Of a DNA stretch of 64,000 bases, positions 32,226 to 43,207 are shown one piece after another. The stretch's first letter is position 1. Each line of letters opens with the position of its first letter. Source of the DNA: Vreelandella subglaciescola. GTDB lineage: Bacteria; Pseudomonadota; Gammaproteobacteria; Pseudomonadales; Halomonadaceae. The stretch covers positions 62,001 through 126,000 of the forward strand of contig NZ_LT670847.1 of NCBI RefSeq assembly GCF_900142895.1, given 5' to 3'. A model generated the notes under the pieces. It was given only the letters and a program-made list of their open reading frames with translations. It was not told the DNA's origin and searched no databases. The translations under genes and the position numbers were made by a program.

Positions 32226-32885
32226 ATGAAAAAGTTTACCCGTTTTGAAGGCGCGGTCGCGCCGCTTGACCGCGCCAACGTCGATACCGACCTGATTATT
32301 CCCAAGCAGTTCTTGAAGTCGATCAAGCGCACCGGATTTGGCGTCAACCTGTTTGACGAGCTGCGCTATATGGATGAAGGTCAGCCCGGGCAGGACTGCG
32401 CCAATCGTCCGGTTAATCCGGATTTCGTGCTCAACAAGCCGCGCTATCAAAATGCTGAAGTGCTGCTCGCGCGGCGCAACTTCGGCTGTGGAAGCTCCCG
32501 CGAGCACGCGCCCTGGGCGCTTGAAGACTTCGGCTTTCGCGTGGTGATTGCGCCAAGTTTCGCCGATATCTTCTACAACAACGCGTTCAAGAACGGCCTG
32601 CTGCTGGTGGTGCTCGACGAAGACACCGTGGATCGCCTGTTCAAGGCCGTTGAGGCCAACGAAGGCTACGCGCTGGACGTGGATCTGGAGCGCCAGCAAA
32701 TCACCACGCCCGACGGCGAACAGCTCAGCTTCGACGTCGATGCGTTTCGCAAGCACTGCCTGCTGGAAGGGCTTGACGACATCGGCATCACCCTGCAGGA
32801 CGAAGACGCCATTCGCGAGTTTGAAGTCGGTCACCGCGCCAAGCGCCCGTGGCTGTTCCGCGATAATGCTTCAACCAGCGCTTAA
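32226..32885 (+). CDS. leuD: 3-isopropylmalate dehydratase small subunit
   Basis: The swivelling small subunit of isopropylmalate isomerase. It contains [15 protein letters not shown] near the N-terminus and the conserved [13 protein letters not shown]. At 219 residues the size is normal. It starts 3 bases after leuC, indicating coupled translation, and is followed by leuB after 18 bases. Confidence 0.97.
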   Translation: MKKFTRFEGAVAPLDRANVDTDLIIPKQFLKSIKRTGFGVNLFDELRYMDEGQPGQDCANRPVNPDFVLNKPRYQNAEVLLARRNFGCGSSREHAPWALEDFGFRVVIAPSFADIFYNNAFKNGLLLVVLDEDTVDRLFKAVEANEGYALDVDLERQQITTPDGEQLSFDVDAFRKHCLLEGLDDIGITLQDEDAIREFEVGHRAKRPWLFRDNASTSA

Positions 32886-32903
32886 GACATTAAAGGACGC
32901 TTC

Positions 32904-33989
32904 ATGACACGCAACGTACTGTTACTGCCGGGTGACGGCATTGGCCCGGAAATTGCCGCTCAGGCAGCGCGTCTGCTGGAAGCCTGCCAAAAGGCGGGGC
33001 TGGATATCGAGGTCGAAGAAGCGCTGGTTGGCGGGTCGGCCTACGATGCCCACGGTGAGCCGCTGCCGGCCGCCACGCTGGACAAGGCCAAAGCGGCCGA
33101 TGCGATACTGCTGGGCGCGGTGGGTGGGCCTAAATGGGATAGCATCGAAGACTTGTCCAAGCGCCCGGAGAAAGGGCTATTGGGGCTGCGCAAAAACCTG
33201 GGCCTGTTCGGCAACCTGCGCCCGGCGCTGCTGTACCCGCAGCTGGCTGATGCCTCAAGCCTCAAGCCCGAGCTGGTTTCGGGGCTGGATATCATGATCG
33301 TGCGCGAGCTTACCGGCGGCATTTACTTTGGCCAGCCCCGGGGCATTGAGGAGCGCAACGGCGAGCGCGTGGGCTACAACACCTACGTTTACAGCGAATC
33401 GGAAATCGAGCGCATTGGCCGCGTGGCGTTTGAGATGGCGCAAAAGCGCAGCAAGAAGCTGTGCTCGGTGGACAAGGCTAACGTGCTAGAAGTCACCATG
33501 CTGTGGCGCGAAGTGATGGAGCGGCTGGCGCCGGAATATCCCGACGTCGAGCTTTCGCACATGTACGTCGATAATGCCGCCATGCAGCTGGTACGCGCGC
33601 CCAAGCAGTTTGACGTGGTCGTCACCGGCAACATGTTCGGCGATATTCTCTCCGACGCCGCCGCCATGCTCACCGGCTCGATCGGCATGCTGCCGTCGGC
33701 ATCGCTCAACGAATCCGGGCAGGGCATGTATGAACCGTGCCACGGCAGCGCGCCGGATATTGCCGGCAAGAACCTGGCCAACCCGCTGGCGATGATGCTC
33801 TCGGTGGCCATGATGCTGCGCTATTCGCTGGACGAAAACGCCATGGCCGAGCGCATCGAGAACGCCGTGGGCAAGGTGCTGGATGACGGCCTGCGCACCG
33901 CCGATCTGACTGCCGACAGCGCCAGTGCCATCGGCACCGATGCTATGGGCGATGCCGTGCTTGAGGCTTTTGCCCGTCAGTCGGCCTGA
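32904..33989 (+). CDS. leuB: 3-isopropylmalate dehydrogenase
   Basis: An NAD-dependent oxidative decarboxylase, the third leucine-specific enzyme. The start is [17 protein letters not shown]. The substrate arginines lie in [17 protein letters not shown] and REL. The metal-binding and family signature is [17 protein letters not shown]. The 361-residue length is typical. It ends the leuCDB run; asd follows after 84 bp that contain a separate promoter. Confidence 0.97.
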   Translation: MTRNVLLLPGDGIGPEIAAQAARLLEACQKAGLDIEVEEALVGGSAYDAHGEPLPAATLDKAKAADAILLGAVGGPKWDSIEDLSKRPEKGLLGLRKNLGLFGNLRPALLYPQLADASSLKPELVSGLDIMIVRELTGGIYFGQPRGIEERNGERVGYNTYVYSESEIERIGRVAFEMAQKRSKKLCSVDKANVLEVTMLWREVMERLAPEYPDVELSHMYVDNAAMQLVRAPKQFDVVVTGNMFGDILSDAAAMLTGSIGMLPSASLNESGQGMYEPCHGSAPDIAGKNLANPLAMMLSVAMMLRYSLDENAMAERIENAVGKVLDDGLRTADLTADSASAIGTDAMGDAVLEAFARQSA

Positions 33990-34038
33990 TAGTCGAACCG
34001 GCAGTGCGGCCGCCAAAAAAACAGGCTGCGCAATCGTG

Positions 34039-34044
34039 TATAAT
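34039..34044 (+). promoter_or_regulatory. -10 box of a promoter for asd
   Basis: A perfect TATAAT lies 30 bp upstream of the asd ATG, followed by a GGAGG ribosome-binding site at 34062. The -35 region is only an A-rich stretch, so strength is uncertain. Confidence 0.5.
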
Positions 34045-34073
34045 GGCGGCACATTTTTATTGGAGGACTTTTC

Positions 34074-35186
34074 ATGTTGAAAGTCGGTTTTGTCGGATGG
34101 CGCGGTATGGTGGGCTCCGTGCTGATGCAGCGGATGCTCGAAGACGGTGATTTCAACGGCATCGAGCCGGTGTTTTTCACCACCTCCCAGGTCGGCCAGC
34201 CCGGCCCCGATATCGGCGTGGACGTTCCTGCACTGAAAGACGCCTTCGCGCTCGACGACTTGAAAGCGCTTGACGTGATCATCACCTGCCAGGGTGGCGA
34301 CTACAGCAAGGCCGTCTACGGCGATCTGCGCAGCGGCGGCTGGAAAGGCTACTGGATCGACGCGGCCAGCACCCTGCGCATGGCCGACGATGCCACCATC
34401 GTGCTCGACCCGGTCAACCGCGGCGTTATCGACGCCCAACTGGCCAGTGGCGCCAAGACCTTCGTCGGCGGTAACTGCACCGTCAGCCTGATGCTGATGG
34501 GGCTGGGTGGCCTGTTTGAAGCCGATATGATCGAGTGGATGACCTCCATGACGTATCAGGCGGCCTCGGGCTCGGGTGCCAAGCACATGCGCGAGCTGCT
34601 CAATCAGATGGGCGGGCTGCGCGATAGCGTCGGTGAAGAGCTCAAGGATACCTCCAGCGCGATTCTCGACATCGACCGCAAAGTCACTGCGGCCATGCGC
34701 AGCGGCAGCTTCCCCACCGATAACTTCGGCGCACCGCTGGCCGGCAGCCTGCTGCCGTGGATCGACAGCAAGCTGGACAACGGCCAGAGCCGCGAAGAGT
34801 GGAAAGGCGGCGCTGAAACCAACAAGATTCTGGGGCTCGAGAACAACCCCGTTCCCATCGATGGCCTGTGCGTGCGTATCGGCGCGATGCGCTCGCACAG
34901 TCAGGCGTTTACCATCAAGCTCAAGCAGGACGTGCCGCTGGATGAAATCGAAGACCGTCTGGCCAAGCACAATGAGTGGGTCAGCGTTGTGCCCAACGAG
35001 AAAGATGCCACCATCGAGCAACTCACGCCGTCGGCCATCACCGGCACGCTGCAGGTGCCGGTAGGTCGGCTGCGCAAGCTTGCCATGGGCGGTGAATACC
35101 TCTCGGCGTTCAGCGTCGGCGACCAGCTTCTCTGGGGCGCGGCGGAACCCATCAAGCGTATGCTGGGTATTCTGCGCGAGCAATAA
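34074..35186 (+). CDS. asd: Aspartate-semialdehyde dehydrogenase
   Basis: It reduces aspartyl phosphate to the semialdehyde, the branch point to lysine/diaminopimelate, threonine and methionine. The NADP-binding start is [18 protein letters not shown] and the catalytic cysteine is C135 in [10 protein letters not shown]. The active-site region [12 protein letters not shown] is also present. At 370 residues it is the enterobacterial-type enzyme. Strong GGAGG before ATG. Ends at a clear terminator. Confidence 0.97.
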   Translation: MLKVGFVGWRGMVGSVLMQRMLEDGDFNGIEPVFFTTSQVGQPGPDIGVDVPALKDAFALDDLKALDVIITCQGGDYSKAVYGDLRSGGWKGYWIDAASTLRMADDATIVLDPVNRGVIDAQLASGAKTFVGGNCTVSLMLMGLGGLFEADMIEWMTSMTYQAASGSGAKHMRELLNQMGGLRDSVGEELKDTSSAILDIDRKVTAAMRSGSFPTDNFGAPLAGSLLPWIDSKLDNGQSREEWKGGAETNKILGLENNPVPIDGLCVRIGAMRSHSQAFTIKLKQDVPLDEIEDRLAKHNEWVSVVPNEKDATIEQLTPSAITGTLQVPVGRLRKLAMGGEYLSAFSVGDQLLWGAAEPIKRMLGILREQ

Positions 35187-35226
35187 CCTCACGCGAGTCC
35201 GTACATCGCAACGCAGGTACATGGGC

Positions 35227-35256
35227 AGCGGGCGCTGATTCAAGCGCCCGCTTTTT
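35227..35256 (+). terminator. Terminator after asd
   Basis: AGCGGGCGCT, a 6-base loop, and AGCGCCCGCT followed by TTTT. Confidence 0.92.
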
Positions 35257-35448
35257 GTGCGCGAACATAAACCGTGACTATCGTTGAGTTATGTCGCATT
35301 TTTGTATCCTGCATTTTGTGCGGCGTTTTTATGCGACATAATAACGGATTGATGATAAATACAGCGCTGATACATAGGGATAGGTGTGTTGGTGTATCAG
35401 CGCTTTTGGGCGATTCAGCGCGCCAGATCCAGGGATTCAGAGACGTTC

Positions 35449-36873
35449 ATGAAACAATCATTTGCGCTGGCAACGCTTGTCACGTTGACGTTAGCCAGCC
35501 CCATCGCTTACGCATTAGGGTTGGGACAGCCTGCGGTTCATTCGTATCTGCATGCGCCGCTTAATGTGTCTATTCCACTGGTCGATGCCGACCAGTACGA
35601 CCCCGGACAGCTACGCGTGCGCGTGGCCGGACGCCCGGCATTTCAGGCCGTGGGGCTTGAGTGGAACGCCCTTGCCGCCGGCGTCAGGGCGGAGGTTCAT
35701 GCCGGCAGCGATACGCCGGAAGTGCGACTGACCTCAACCGCGCCGGCCACTACCCCCTGGCTTGATCTGCTATTGACGCTGAGTTCGCCCGACGGCGATG
35801 TCACCCAGAACGTGACGCTGCTGTTTGATCCGTCCGTGAATGCACATCAGGGTGATGCTGCTGAAAATACTGTCGATCCGAGCGGTGCCAGGGCCTTGGT
35901 AGCGGGCATTGATTCAACCGCGTCATCTACCCGGGTGCACAACGGCGATACCCTGTGGAGCGTCGCCGAGCGGCTCAAGCCCGCATCGGCCAGCATCGAA
36001 CAGGTGATGCTGGCGCTGGTGGCGGCCAATCCCGGGGCCTTTCCCAGCGGCAATATCAACGGCCTGAACGCGGGTTTTGAGCTTAGCGTGCCGACAACCG
36101 CGCAAATGCTGTCGCGTCGCAAGGCGCAGGCGGCGCAAACCATCGATTACATGAATACCGCATGGCGCATCCGTGGCCCCAATGGCCCGGTTCACGTACC
36201 GCTGGGGCCGTCTGGCACCGCCGGTCCGCCGTCGGCTGAGCCAGAAGAAGAGGCGCAAGCCGAGGCGGCAGCAACGTCACCGGCGCTAAACAGCGAAGCC
36301 CTTGACGTGGCCAAAGCGCTGGGTCAGGGCGCAGCGGCGAGCGAGCTGGAGCAGGATCAGGCAACGCTTGAGCGTATTATCGGTCAGCGTGACCGGCTGC
36401 GCGAAGAGGTGTCCCAGCTGAAGGCCGAGATGTCGCAGCTGACCGACGAGCTTGCGCTCCAGGAAGTGGAGCTGGCGCGTCAGGAAATGCGCGGCGCCAC
36501 ACCGTTGCCCGCGCTGCCGGCAGAAGAAGGGACGGCCGTGCCTGACGGGTCGGCGGAAAACACCGCCGTGTCGCCACCCGCCAGCGAGCTGGCGATTGCG
36601 GGCCGCGGCATGATGGCTATCGCGAGCGAGTATCGCTGGCCGCTGGCGGGCGCGGCGTTGTTACTGCTGGTGCTGCTGGTATGGCAGTGTCGACGCCGGC
36701 CGTTATCGTCTGCGCCGGAGGCATGGCATGACGAAGCGGATGACAGTGACGATGCCATGCTGGGCAGAAGCCAGGCAGCGGGGCTGGCGTCATCCCGGCG
36801 TGATGAGCAGCGGGGCACTGAAGAGGTGGCATTCGGGCCGTCGAGTCAGGATAATACGCGCTCCACCTCCTGA
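35449..36873 (+). CDS. FimV-type LysM membrane protein, short form
   Basis: FimV proteins organise polar complexes and type IV pilus function. The 474-residue product has a signal peptide (MKQSFALATLVTLTLAS), a FimV N-terminal domain (LGQPAVHSYLHAPLNVSIPL), a LysM domain at about 165-225 (HNGDTLWSVAERL), a coiled-coil at about 310-350, and one membrane segment (WPLAGAALLLLVLLVW). The cytoplasmic part is then only about 65 residues and low in complexity. Pseudomonas FimV is about 900 residues, with a large cytoplasmic TPR region that is missing here. The gene lies between asd and truA exactly as fimV does there. The start after signal-peptide logic is ATG 35449. Confidence 0.85.
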   Translation: MKQSFALATLVTLTLASPIAYALGLGQPAVHSYLHAPLNVSIPLVDADQYDPGQLRVRVAGRPAFQAVGLEWNALAAGVRAEVHAGSDTPEVRLTSTAPATTPWLDLLLTLSSPDGDVTQNVTLLFDPSVNAHQGDAAENTVDPSGARALVAGIDSTASSTRVHNGDTLWSVAERLKPASASIEQVMLALVAANPGAFPSGNINGLNAGFELSVPTTAQMLSRRKAQAAQTIDYMNTAWRIRGPNGPVHVPLGPSGTAGPPSAEPEEEAQAEAAATSPALNSEALDVAKALGQGAAASELEQDQATLERIIGQRDRLREEVSQLKAEMSQLTDELALQEVELARQEMRGATPLPALPAEEGTAVPDGSAENTAVSPPASELAIAGRGMMAIASEYRWPLAGAALLLLVLLVWQCRRRPLSSAPEAWHDEADDSDDAMLGRSQAAGLASSRRDEQRGTEEVAFGPSSQDNTRSTS

Positions 36874-36887
36874 ATTGACGTAAGTTA

Positions 36888-37823
36888 ATGACGACGCTGT
36901 TCGACCTCTTTGATGAAACAACACCGCTGACCGGGCGGCTGGCCATGGGTATCGAATACGACGGTACCCACTACCGCGGTTTTCAACGCCTGAGCCATTC
37001 CGCCTCGGTGCAATGGTCGCTGGAAAAAGCCCTGTCGCGGGTTGCCGCCACCGCGGTGCGTGTTCACGCCAGCGGGCGCACCGATTCCGGCGTCCACGCC
37101 ACCCGCCAGATCATTCACTTTGACTCGCCCGTGCCGCGCAGCGAGAAAAGCTGGATTTTTGGCGCCAATACGCATTTGCCCAAGGATATCTCCGTGCGCT
37201 GGGTGGCCCCGGTGCCCGATGATTTTCATTCGCGCCTGAGCGCGCTGGCGCGACGCTACCGCTACCTGTTGATCAACCAGCTCAACCGCCCGGTGCTTGA
37301 GCGCGCCAACGTCACCTGGTGCCGTGATCCGCTGGACGTCGATGCCATGAATCGGGCAGCACAGGCGCTGGTGGGCGAGCACGACTTTTCCAGTTTTCGC
37401 GCGGCCGGCTGCCGCTCGAATACGCCGTGGCGCCACATGCATTTTCTCGAAGTCAAGCGCCACGGGCCGCTGGTGGTGGTGGATATTCAGGGCAACGCCT
37501 TTTTGCACCACATGATCCGCAATATCGTCGGTGCGCTGGTCAGCGTGGGCCGTGGCACCCAGGATGAAGCCTGGATCGAGCGGCTGTTAGCGCTCAAGAA
37601 CCGCAGAAAAGGCGACGCCACCGCGCCGGCCTGCGGGCTGCACTTTGTCGATTCGCGCTACGATGAGGCCTTTGCGCTGCCCCAGGAACCGCTGGGGCCC
37701 AATTTGCTGGCCTTTACCGGCGAGTGGAGCGGTGAGCGGGCAATCCCCGATTCGCGCATGGTGCGCCTGCGGCGTGGCCGCCCCCGGCAGTTAACTCATC
37801 CGGAGAAGGAGCGCACGCCATGA
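36888..37823 (+). CDS. truA: tRNA pseudouridine(38-40) synthase TruA
   Basis: It converts uridines 38-40 in the tRNA anticodon arm to pseudouridine. The catalytic aspartate is D66 in ASGRTDSGVHATRQ. Further conserved blocks are YRYLLIN, HDFSSFRAAGC and FLHHMIRNIVGALV. The 311-residue length is slightly long because of a short N-terminal lead and a basic C-terminal tail. It starts 15 bases after the FimV gene and overlaps trpF by 4 bases. Confidence 0.96.
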   Translation: MTTLFDLFDETTPLTGRLAMGIEYDGTHYRGFQRLSHSASVQWSLEKALSRVAATAVRVHASGRTDSGVHATRQIIHFDSPVPRSEKSWIFGANTHLPKDISVRWVAPVPDDFHSRLSALARRYRYLLINQLNRPVLERANVTWCRDPLDVDAMNRAAQALVGEHDFSSFRAAGCRSNTPWRHMHFLEVKRHGPLVVVDIQGNAFLHHMIRNIVGALVSVGRGTQDEAWIERLLALKNRRKGDATAPACGLHFVDSRYDEAFALPQEPLGPNLLAFTGEWSGERAIPDSRMVRLRRGRPRQLTHPEKERTP

Positions 37824-38458
37824 GCACGCCTTGCCCCCGTACGCGGATCAAGTTTTGCGGCCTGACTCGGCAAGCCGATATAGCCCATGCCGTGGCGCTT
37901 GGCGTCGACGCGCTGGGCTTTGTCATGTGGCCGCAAAGCAAGCGCGCGATCAGCGTGGATACGCTGGCGATGCTTGCCGCCGAGGTGCCGGCGTTTGTCA
38001 CCCGGGTGGGGCTGTTTGTTGACGCCGACCCGGCGTTGATCGAGCAGTGTGCCCCGTATCTGGATCTGCTGCAGTTTCACGGCAGCGAGCCGCCGGCGGA
38101 CTGCGCGCGCTACAACATGGCCTGGATCAAGGCGCTGCGTATGCGTGACGACGTTGACCTGCACCGCGAGGCCGAGCGCTATCGGGCCGCCTCGGCGCTG
38201 CTGCTGGACGCCTATCGTCCGGGCGTGCCGGGCGGTACCGGCGAGACCTTTGACTGGTCAAGAATCCCCGCAGCCCTGGCAAAACCTGTTATCCTCGCCG
38301 GTGGCCTGACGCCGGATAATATTGGCCATGCCATCCATCAGGTAGCGCCCTACGCGGTGGATGTTTCCGGCGGTATCGAGGCGTTTCCCGGCGGTAAGGA
38401 CACGGCAAAAATGGCCGCGTTTGTGCATCAGGTCGCCGCGGCGAACCAACCACGATAA
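37820..38458 (+). CDS. trpF: Phosphoribosylanthranilate isomerase
   Basis: A TIM-barrel enzyme of tryptophan synthesis. The start RIKFCGLTRQADIAHA carries the catalytic cysteine, and the catalytic aspartate and phosphate loops lie in LLLDAYRPGVPGGTGETFDW and AGGLTPDNI. The end is YAVDVSGGIE. At 212 residues it is monofunctional and unfused. ATGA overlap with truA; AGAAGGAG before the ATG. Confidence 0.96.
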   Translation: MSTPCPRTRIKFCGLTRQADIAHAVALGVDALGFVMWPQSKRAISVDTLAMLAAEVPAFVTRVGLFVDADPALIEQCAPYLDLLQFHGSEPPADCARYNMAWIKALRMRDDVDLHREAERYRAASALLLDAYRPGVPGGTGETFDWSRIPAALAKPVILAGGLTPDNIGHAIHQVAPYAVDVSGGIEAFPGGKDTAKMAAFVHQVAAANQPR

Positions 38459-38460
38459 AA

Positions 38461-38477
38461 GCTGCCTGATGGGCAGC
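38461..38477 (+). other. Small hairpin between trpF and trpB
   Basis: GCTGCC, a 5-base loop and GGCAGC, starting two bases after the trpF stop and lacking a T run. It lies in the 92-bp trpF-trpB gap and could be a weak attenuation or stability element. Confidence 0.35.
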
Positions 38478-38550
38478 GTCTGCTGACTCTCCCGTTAGCT
38501 GTTATGACTTGTTTACTGCTTAATTTTTGGCGTTTTTGTGAGGTGTTTCC

Positions 38551-39807
38551 GTGACCGTCTCTGCTACTCAGTCCAGCACTACTCAGTCCAAAACTACCAC
38601 GTTCAGTGAGTTGACCCGGATGCCGGATGCCCGTGGCCATTTTGGCCCCTATGGCGGCCGCTTTGTGTCGGAAACGTTAAGCTTTGCCCTGGAAGACCTG
38701 GAACATATTTATACCAGCCTGCGCAATGACCCGGCCTTCCAGGCGGAGTTTGATCGCGACCTCGCGCATTACGTCGGGCGCCCGTCACCGCTGTACCACG
38801 CCGAGCGCTGGTCCGAATCGCTGGGCGGCGCACAGATCTGGCTCAAACGCGAAGACCTCAATCACACCGGCGCTCACAAGGTGAATAACACCGTGGGTCA
38901 GGCGCTGCTGGCGAAAAAAACCGGCAAACCGCGGGTGATTGCGGAAACCGGCGCCGGCCAGCATGGCGTTGCCACCGCGACCGTGGCCGCGCGGCTGGGG
39001 CTTGAGTGCGACATTTACATGGGCGCCGTCGACGTCGAGCGCCAGAAGCTCAACGTCTACCGCATGCGCTTGCTGGGCGCGCGGGTGATCCCGGTAGAAT
39101 CGGGCACCAAAACGCTGAAAGACGCCATGAACGAGGCGCTGCGCGACTGGGTCACCAACGTTGATAACACCTTCTACATTATCGGCACCGTCGCCGGCCC
39201 GCATCCGTACCCGCTGCTGGTGCGCGATTTCAACTCGGTGGTGGGGCGCGAAGCCCGCGTCCAGTCCCTTGAGCAGATCGGCCGGTTGCCCGATGCGCTG
39301 ATTGCCTGCGTGGGCGGCGGTTCCAACGCGCTGGGGCTGTTTTACCCGTTTGTCGAAGACGCCGAGGTGGCCATGTACGGCGTGGAAGCCGGCGGCGACG
39401 GCCTGGAAACCGGCCGCCACGCCGCGCCGCTTTCCTCCAACGCGCCCCGCGGCGTGTTGCACGGTAATCGCACTTACCTGATGTCCGACGAGGCCGGTCA
39501 GGTGTCTGATACCCACTCCATTTCCGCCGGGCTCGATTACCCGGGCGTGGGCCCCGAGCACGCGTTGTGGAAAGACGTGGGGCGGGTCAACTACGTGACG
39601 GCCAACGACGATGCCGTGCTTGAAGCCTTTCGCGAACTGACTCAGATGGAAGGCATCATGCCGGCGCTGGAGTCGGCCCACGCGCTGGCGCATGCCAAGG
39701 TGCTGGCGCCGACCATGCGGCCCGACCAGCACATCGTGGTCAACCTTTCCGGGCGCGGCGATAAAGACATCATGACGGTTGCCAAACTCGACGGTATTGA
39801 ATTTTAA
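38551..39807 (+). CDS. trpB: Tryptophan synthase beta chain
   Basis: A PLP enzyme that joins indole and serine. The PLP lysine is K110 in [14 protein letters not shown]. The phosphate-binding glycine loop is [10 protein letters not shown], and the ammonia/indole-channel region [18 protein letters not shown] is intact. It begins at GTG. The first 20 residues are a Thr/Ser/Gln-rich lead created partly by a 15-bp in-frame duplication. The family core begins at about residue 25 ([19 protein letters not shown]). 418 residues. Confidence 0.97.
   Translation: MTVSATQSSTTQSKTTTFSELTRMPDARGHFGPYGGRFVSETLSFALEDLEHIYTSLRNDPAFQAEFDRDLAHYVGRPSPLYHAERWSESLGGAQIWLKREDLNHTGAHKVNNTVGQALLAKKTGKPRVIAETGAGQHGVATATVAARLGLECDIYMGAVDVERQKLNVYRMRLLGARVIPVESGTKTLKDAMNEALRDWVTNVDNTFYIIGTVAGPHPYPLLVRDFNSVVGREARVQSLEQIGRLPDALIACVGGGSNALGLFYPFVEDAEVAMYGVEAGGDGLETGRHAAPLSSNAPRGVLHGNRTYLMSDEAGQVSDTHSISAGLDYPGVGPEHALWKDVGRVNYVTANDDAVLEAFRELTQMEGIMPALESAHALAHAKVLAPTMRPDQHIVVNLSGRGDKDIMTVAKLDGIEF
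38566..38595 (+). repeat. 15-bp in-frame tandem duplication at the trpB N-terminus
   Basis: ACTCAGTCCAGCACT is followed directly by ACTCAGTCCAAAACT (two differences), encoding TQSST then TQSKT in the non-conserved leader of TrpB. Confidence 0.85.
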
Positions 39808-39814
39808 CGGCCGG

Positions 39815-39856
39815 TTTTCCAGAGATAGTTTTTCAGAGATAGTTTTTCAGAGATAG
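39815..39856 (+). repeat. 14-bp tandem triplication between trpB and trpA
   Basis: TTTTCCAGAGATAG, then two exact copies of TTTTTCAGAGATAG, lie in the 78-bp gap between trpB and trpA. The unit length is not a multiple of three and the region is noncoding. Confidence 0.95.
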
Positions 39857-39885
39857 TTAACGAGCCCGTTTTTTAAGAGAACACC

Positions 39886-40701
39886 ATGAACCGTATTGAT
39901 CAACGATTCAGCGAACTCAAGCAGCAGGGACGCCGCGCGCTGATCCCTTTTATTACCGCGGGTGACCCGGCACCGCGCTACACCGTGGGCTTTATGCACG
40001 CGCTGGTGGAAGCCGGCGCCGACGTGCTCGAGCTGGGCGTGCCGTTTTCCGACCCCATGGCCGACGGTCCGGTCATTCAAAAAGCCTGCGAGCGGGCGCT
40101 CAAAGAGGGCACGCGGCTGGTCGACCTGTTTGACATGGTGGCAGAGTTTCGTCAGACCGATAGTCAGACGCCGGTCGTGCTGATGGGCTATCTTAATCCT
40201 GTTGAACGTATCGGCTACGACGCCTTTGCCCAACAGGCGGCCAGTGCCGGCGTTGATGGCGTGCTGATGGTGGATATGCCGCCGGAAGAAGCCGACGAGC
40301 TGGCGCCGCTGCTGAAAACCAACGGCATCGCGGCGATTTTCCTGGTCGCGCCGACGACGTCAGCAGCGCGCGCTGCTACCATTTGCGCCCACGGTGAAGG
40401 GTATCTGTACTACGTCTCGCTCAAGGGTGTGACCGGGTCGGCAACGCTGAACGCCGACGATGTCGCCGAACACCTGTCACCGCTGCGCGAGCTGACCGAC
40501 CTGCCGCTGTGCGTCGGCTTTGGTATACGTGACGGCGCCACCGCCGCTGAAGTGGCCAAAGTGGCGGACGGCGTCATCGTCGGCAGCGCTCTGGTCAACC
40601 GCATTGCCGACAACACGGCAACGCCCGAGGCGATTCCCGGCGAGCTGAAGCGCGTGCTGGGCGATATGCGCCGCGCCATGGATGCCGGCGCCGAACACTG
40701 A
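39886..40701 (+). CDS. trpA: Tryptophan synthase alpha chain
   Basis: A TIM-barrel enzyme that cleaves indole-3-glycerol phosphate and passes indole to TrpB. The catalytic residues E49 and D60 sit in [14 protein letters not shown], and the phosphate loops include [12 protein letters not shown]. The 271-residue length is standard. It starts at ATG after an AGAGAACACC stretch and follows trpB as in most bacteria, although the gap is widened by the triplicated repeat. Confidence 0.97.
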   Translation: MNRIDQRFSELKQQGRRALIPFITAGDPAPRYTVGFMHALVEAGADVLELGVPFSDPMADGPVIQKACERALKEGTRLVDLFDMVAEFRQTDSQTPVVLMGYLNPVERIGYDAFAQQAASAGVDGVLMVDMPPEEADELAPLLKTNGIAAIFLVAPTTSAARAATICAHGEGYLYYVSLKGVTGSATLNADDVAEHLSPLRELTDLPLCVGFGIRDGATAAEVAKVADGVIVGSALVNRIADNTATPEAIPGELKRVLGDMRRAMDAGAEH

Positions 40702-40752
40702 AGAGACTCTTTCACGTATTAACCCGGGCCTGGTACCGCCGGGCGTTAACGT

Positions 40753-40783
40753 ATAACGGAAGCCTTTGATAACGGAAGCTTTG
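40753..40783 (+). repeat. Tandem duplication of the accD ribosome-binding region
   Basis: ATAACGGAAGCCTTTG is followed at once by ATAACGGAAGCTTTG (one base shorter). Both contain the purine run GGAAG that can act as a Shine-Dalgarno site. The second copy is correctly spaced for the accD ATG at 40788. Confidence 0.88.
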
Positions 40784-40787
40784 TGAT

Positions 40788-41883
<1,096 letters not shown>

Positions 41884-41891
<8 letters not shown>

Positions 41892-43188
41892 CACGTTTTC
41901 TAACGACCTGCCCAAGACTCTGCCCGCCTGGCTTGCCCACTGGGAGCAGCTGCATCCGGTGGGCATCGATATGGGGCTTGCGCGCGTGAGCGAGGTGGCC
42001 GAGCGCATGGGGCTGATACGCGGTGGCCGCCTGCAAGGAGAGCGCTCGCCGCAGGTCATTACCGTGGCCGGCACCAACGGCAAAGGTTCGACCGTTGCGC
42101 TCTTGGCGAGCCTTGCCCATGCCCACGGCAAGCGCGCGGGCTCTTATACCTCACCGCACCTGATCCACTATAACGAGCGGGTCACGCTTGACGGTGAACC
42201 GGCAAGCGATGCGCTGCTGGTGCAAGGCTTCGTGCAGGTCGAAAAGGCCCGCCGCGCCGTGCCCGAGATCAGCCTGACCTACTTTGAAGCGGGTACGCTT
42301 TGTGCCCTCTGGTGCCTGGCGCAGTCCGCGCTTGACGTGGTCGTGCTGGAAGTGGGGCTGGGCGGTCGCCTGGACGCAGTCAACATTATCGACGCCGACG
42401 TGGCGATTGTGACCACCATTGCCCAGGACCACGCCGGCTTTCTGGGTAACGACATTGCTCAGATCGGGCGCGAAAAAGCCGGTATCTTCCGTGCCGGCCG
42501 CCCGGCCGTGCTGGGCAGCCAGACGCTGCCGTCAAGCGTTGCCGAGACCGCCGCGGCGTTACCGGCGCCGGTGTATGCGCTGGGCGAGGCGTTTTCCCGC
42601 ACGCCGCTGGAACACGGCGCGTGGTCGTTTCAGGGCAGCTCGGCGCCTTCGCTGACGGCCTTGCCCGACCCCGGTTTGCCGCTGGATAACGCCGCCACCG
42701 CGTTGCAGGCGCTGGCGCTTGCCGGCGTTGAGCTAACGCCGCCAGCCGTTGCCGCCGCGCTTGAACAGGTGAGCCTGCCCGGACGCATGCAGTGGCGCGG
42801 CCAGTGGTGCCTGGACGTAGGGCACAACCCCCACGCTGCGGCCTACGTGGCCGAGCGCTTCAAGGCGCTGCCGGAAGGCGGCCGACGCTGGTGTTTGCTG
42901 GGCATGCTCGATGATAAAGACGCCGCCGGCGTGATTGCCGCGCTCAAGCCGGTCATCAGCGACTGGGTGTGCGTGAGCCTTGACGGCCCGCGGGGGCGTG
43001 ACGCGGACGCGCTGGTAAACGACGTAGCGGCGCAGGGCGGGCGCGTTCATCACTGCGCGGGGTCACCCGAGGGGGGCGCCGAATGGCTGAGGGAACGCCT
43101 GGCCGACGACGATATCGTATTAGTGGCCGGTTCGTTTTTCACCGTGGGTGCGCTGCTTGCAGCACCACACTTTGGTAGCAGCGGCTGA
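41884..43188 (+). CDS. folC: Folylpolyglutamate/dihydrofolate synthase
   Basis: It adds glutamate to dihydropteroate and to folates. The ATP loop [16 protein letters not shown] and the folate-site [13 protein letters not shown] are present, and the Mur-ligase-like C-terminal domain includes [12 protein letters not shown]. The frame is open upstream through accD. The ATG at 41884 begins just before the family alignment and overlaps accD by 8 bases, giving 434 residues. Neighbour order accD-folC-dedD-cvpA-purF is conserved in gammaproteobacteria. Confidence 0.96.
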
Positions 43189-43207
43189 CCTGGCAGAGGA
43201 CAGACAC

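Noticed and set aside
33486..35243. 585-codon open frame opposite leuB and asd
   Set aside because: It spans two genes with verified active-site motifs on the other strand.
39815..39856. CRISPR-like array
   Set aside because: The copies are directly adjacent, with no spacers, and there are no cas genes.
40716..40752. Terminator after trpA
   Set aside because: The possible stem (TTAACCCGG with CCGGGCGTTAA) needs a bulge and has no T run.
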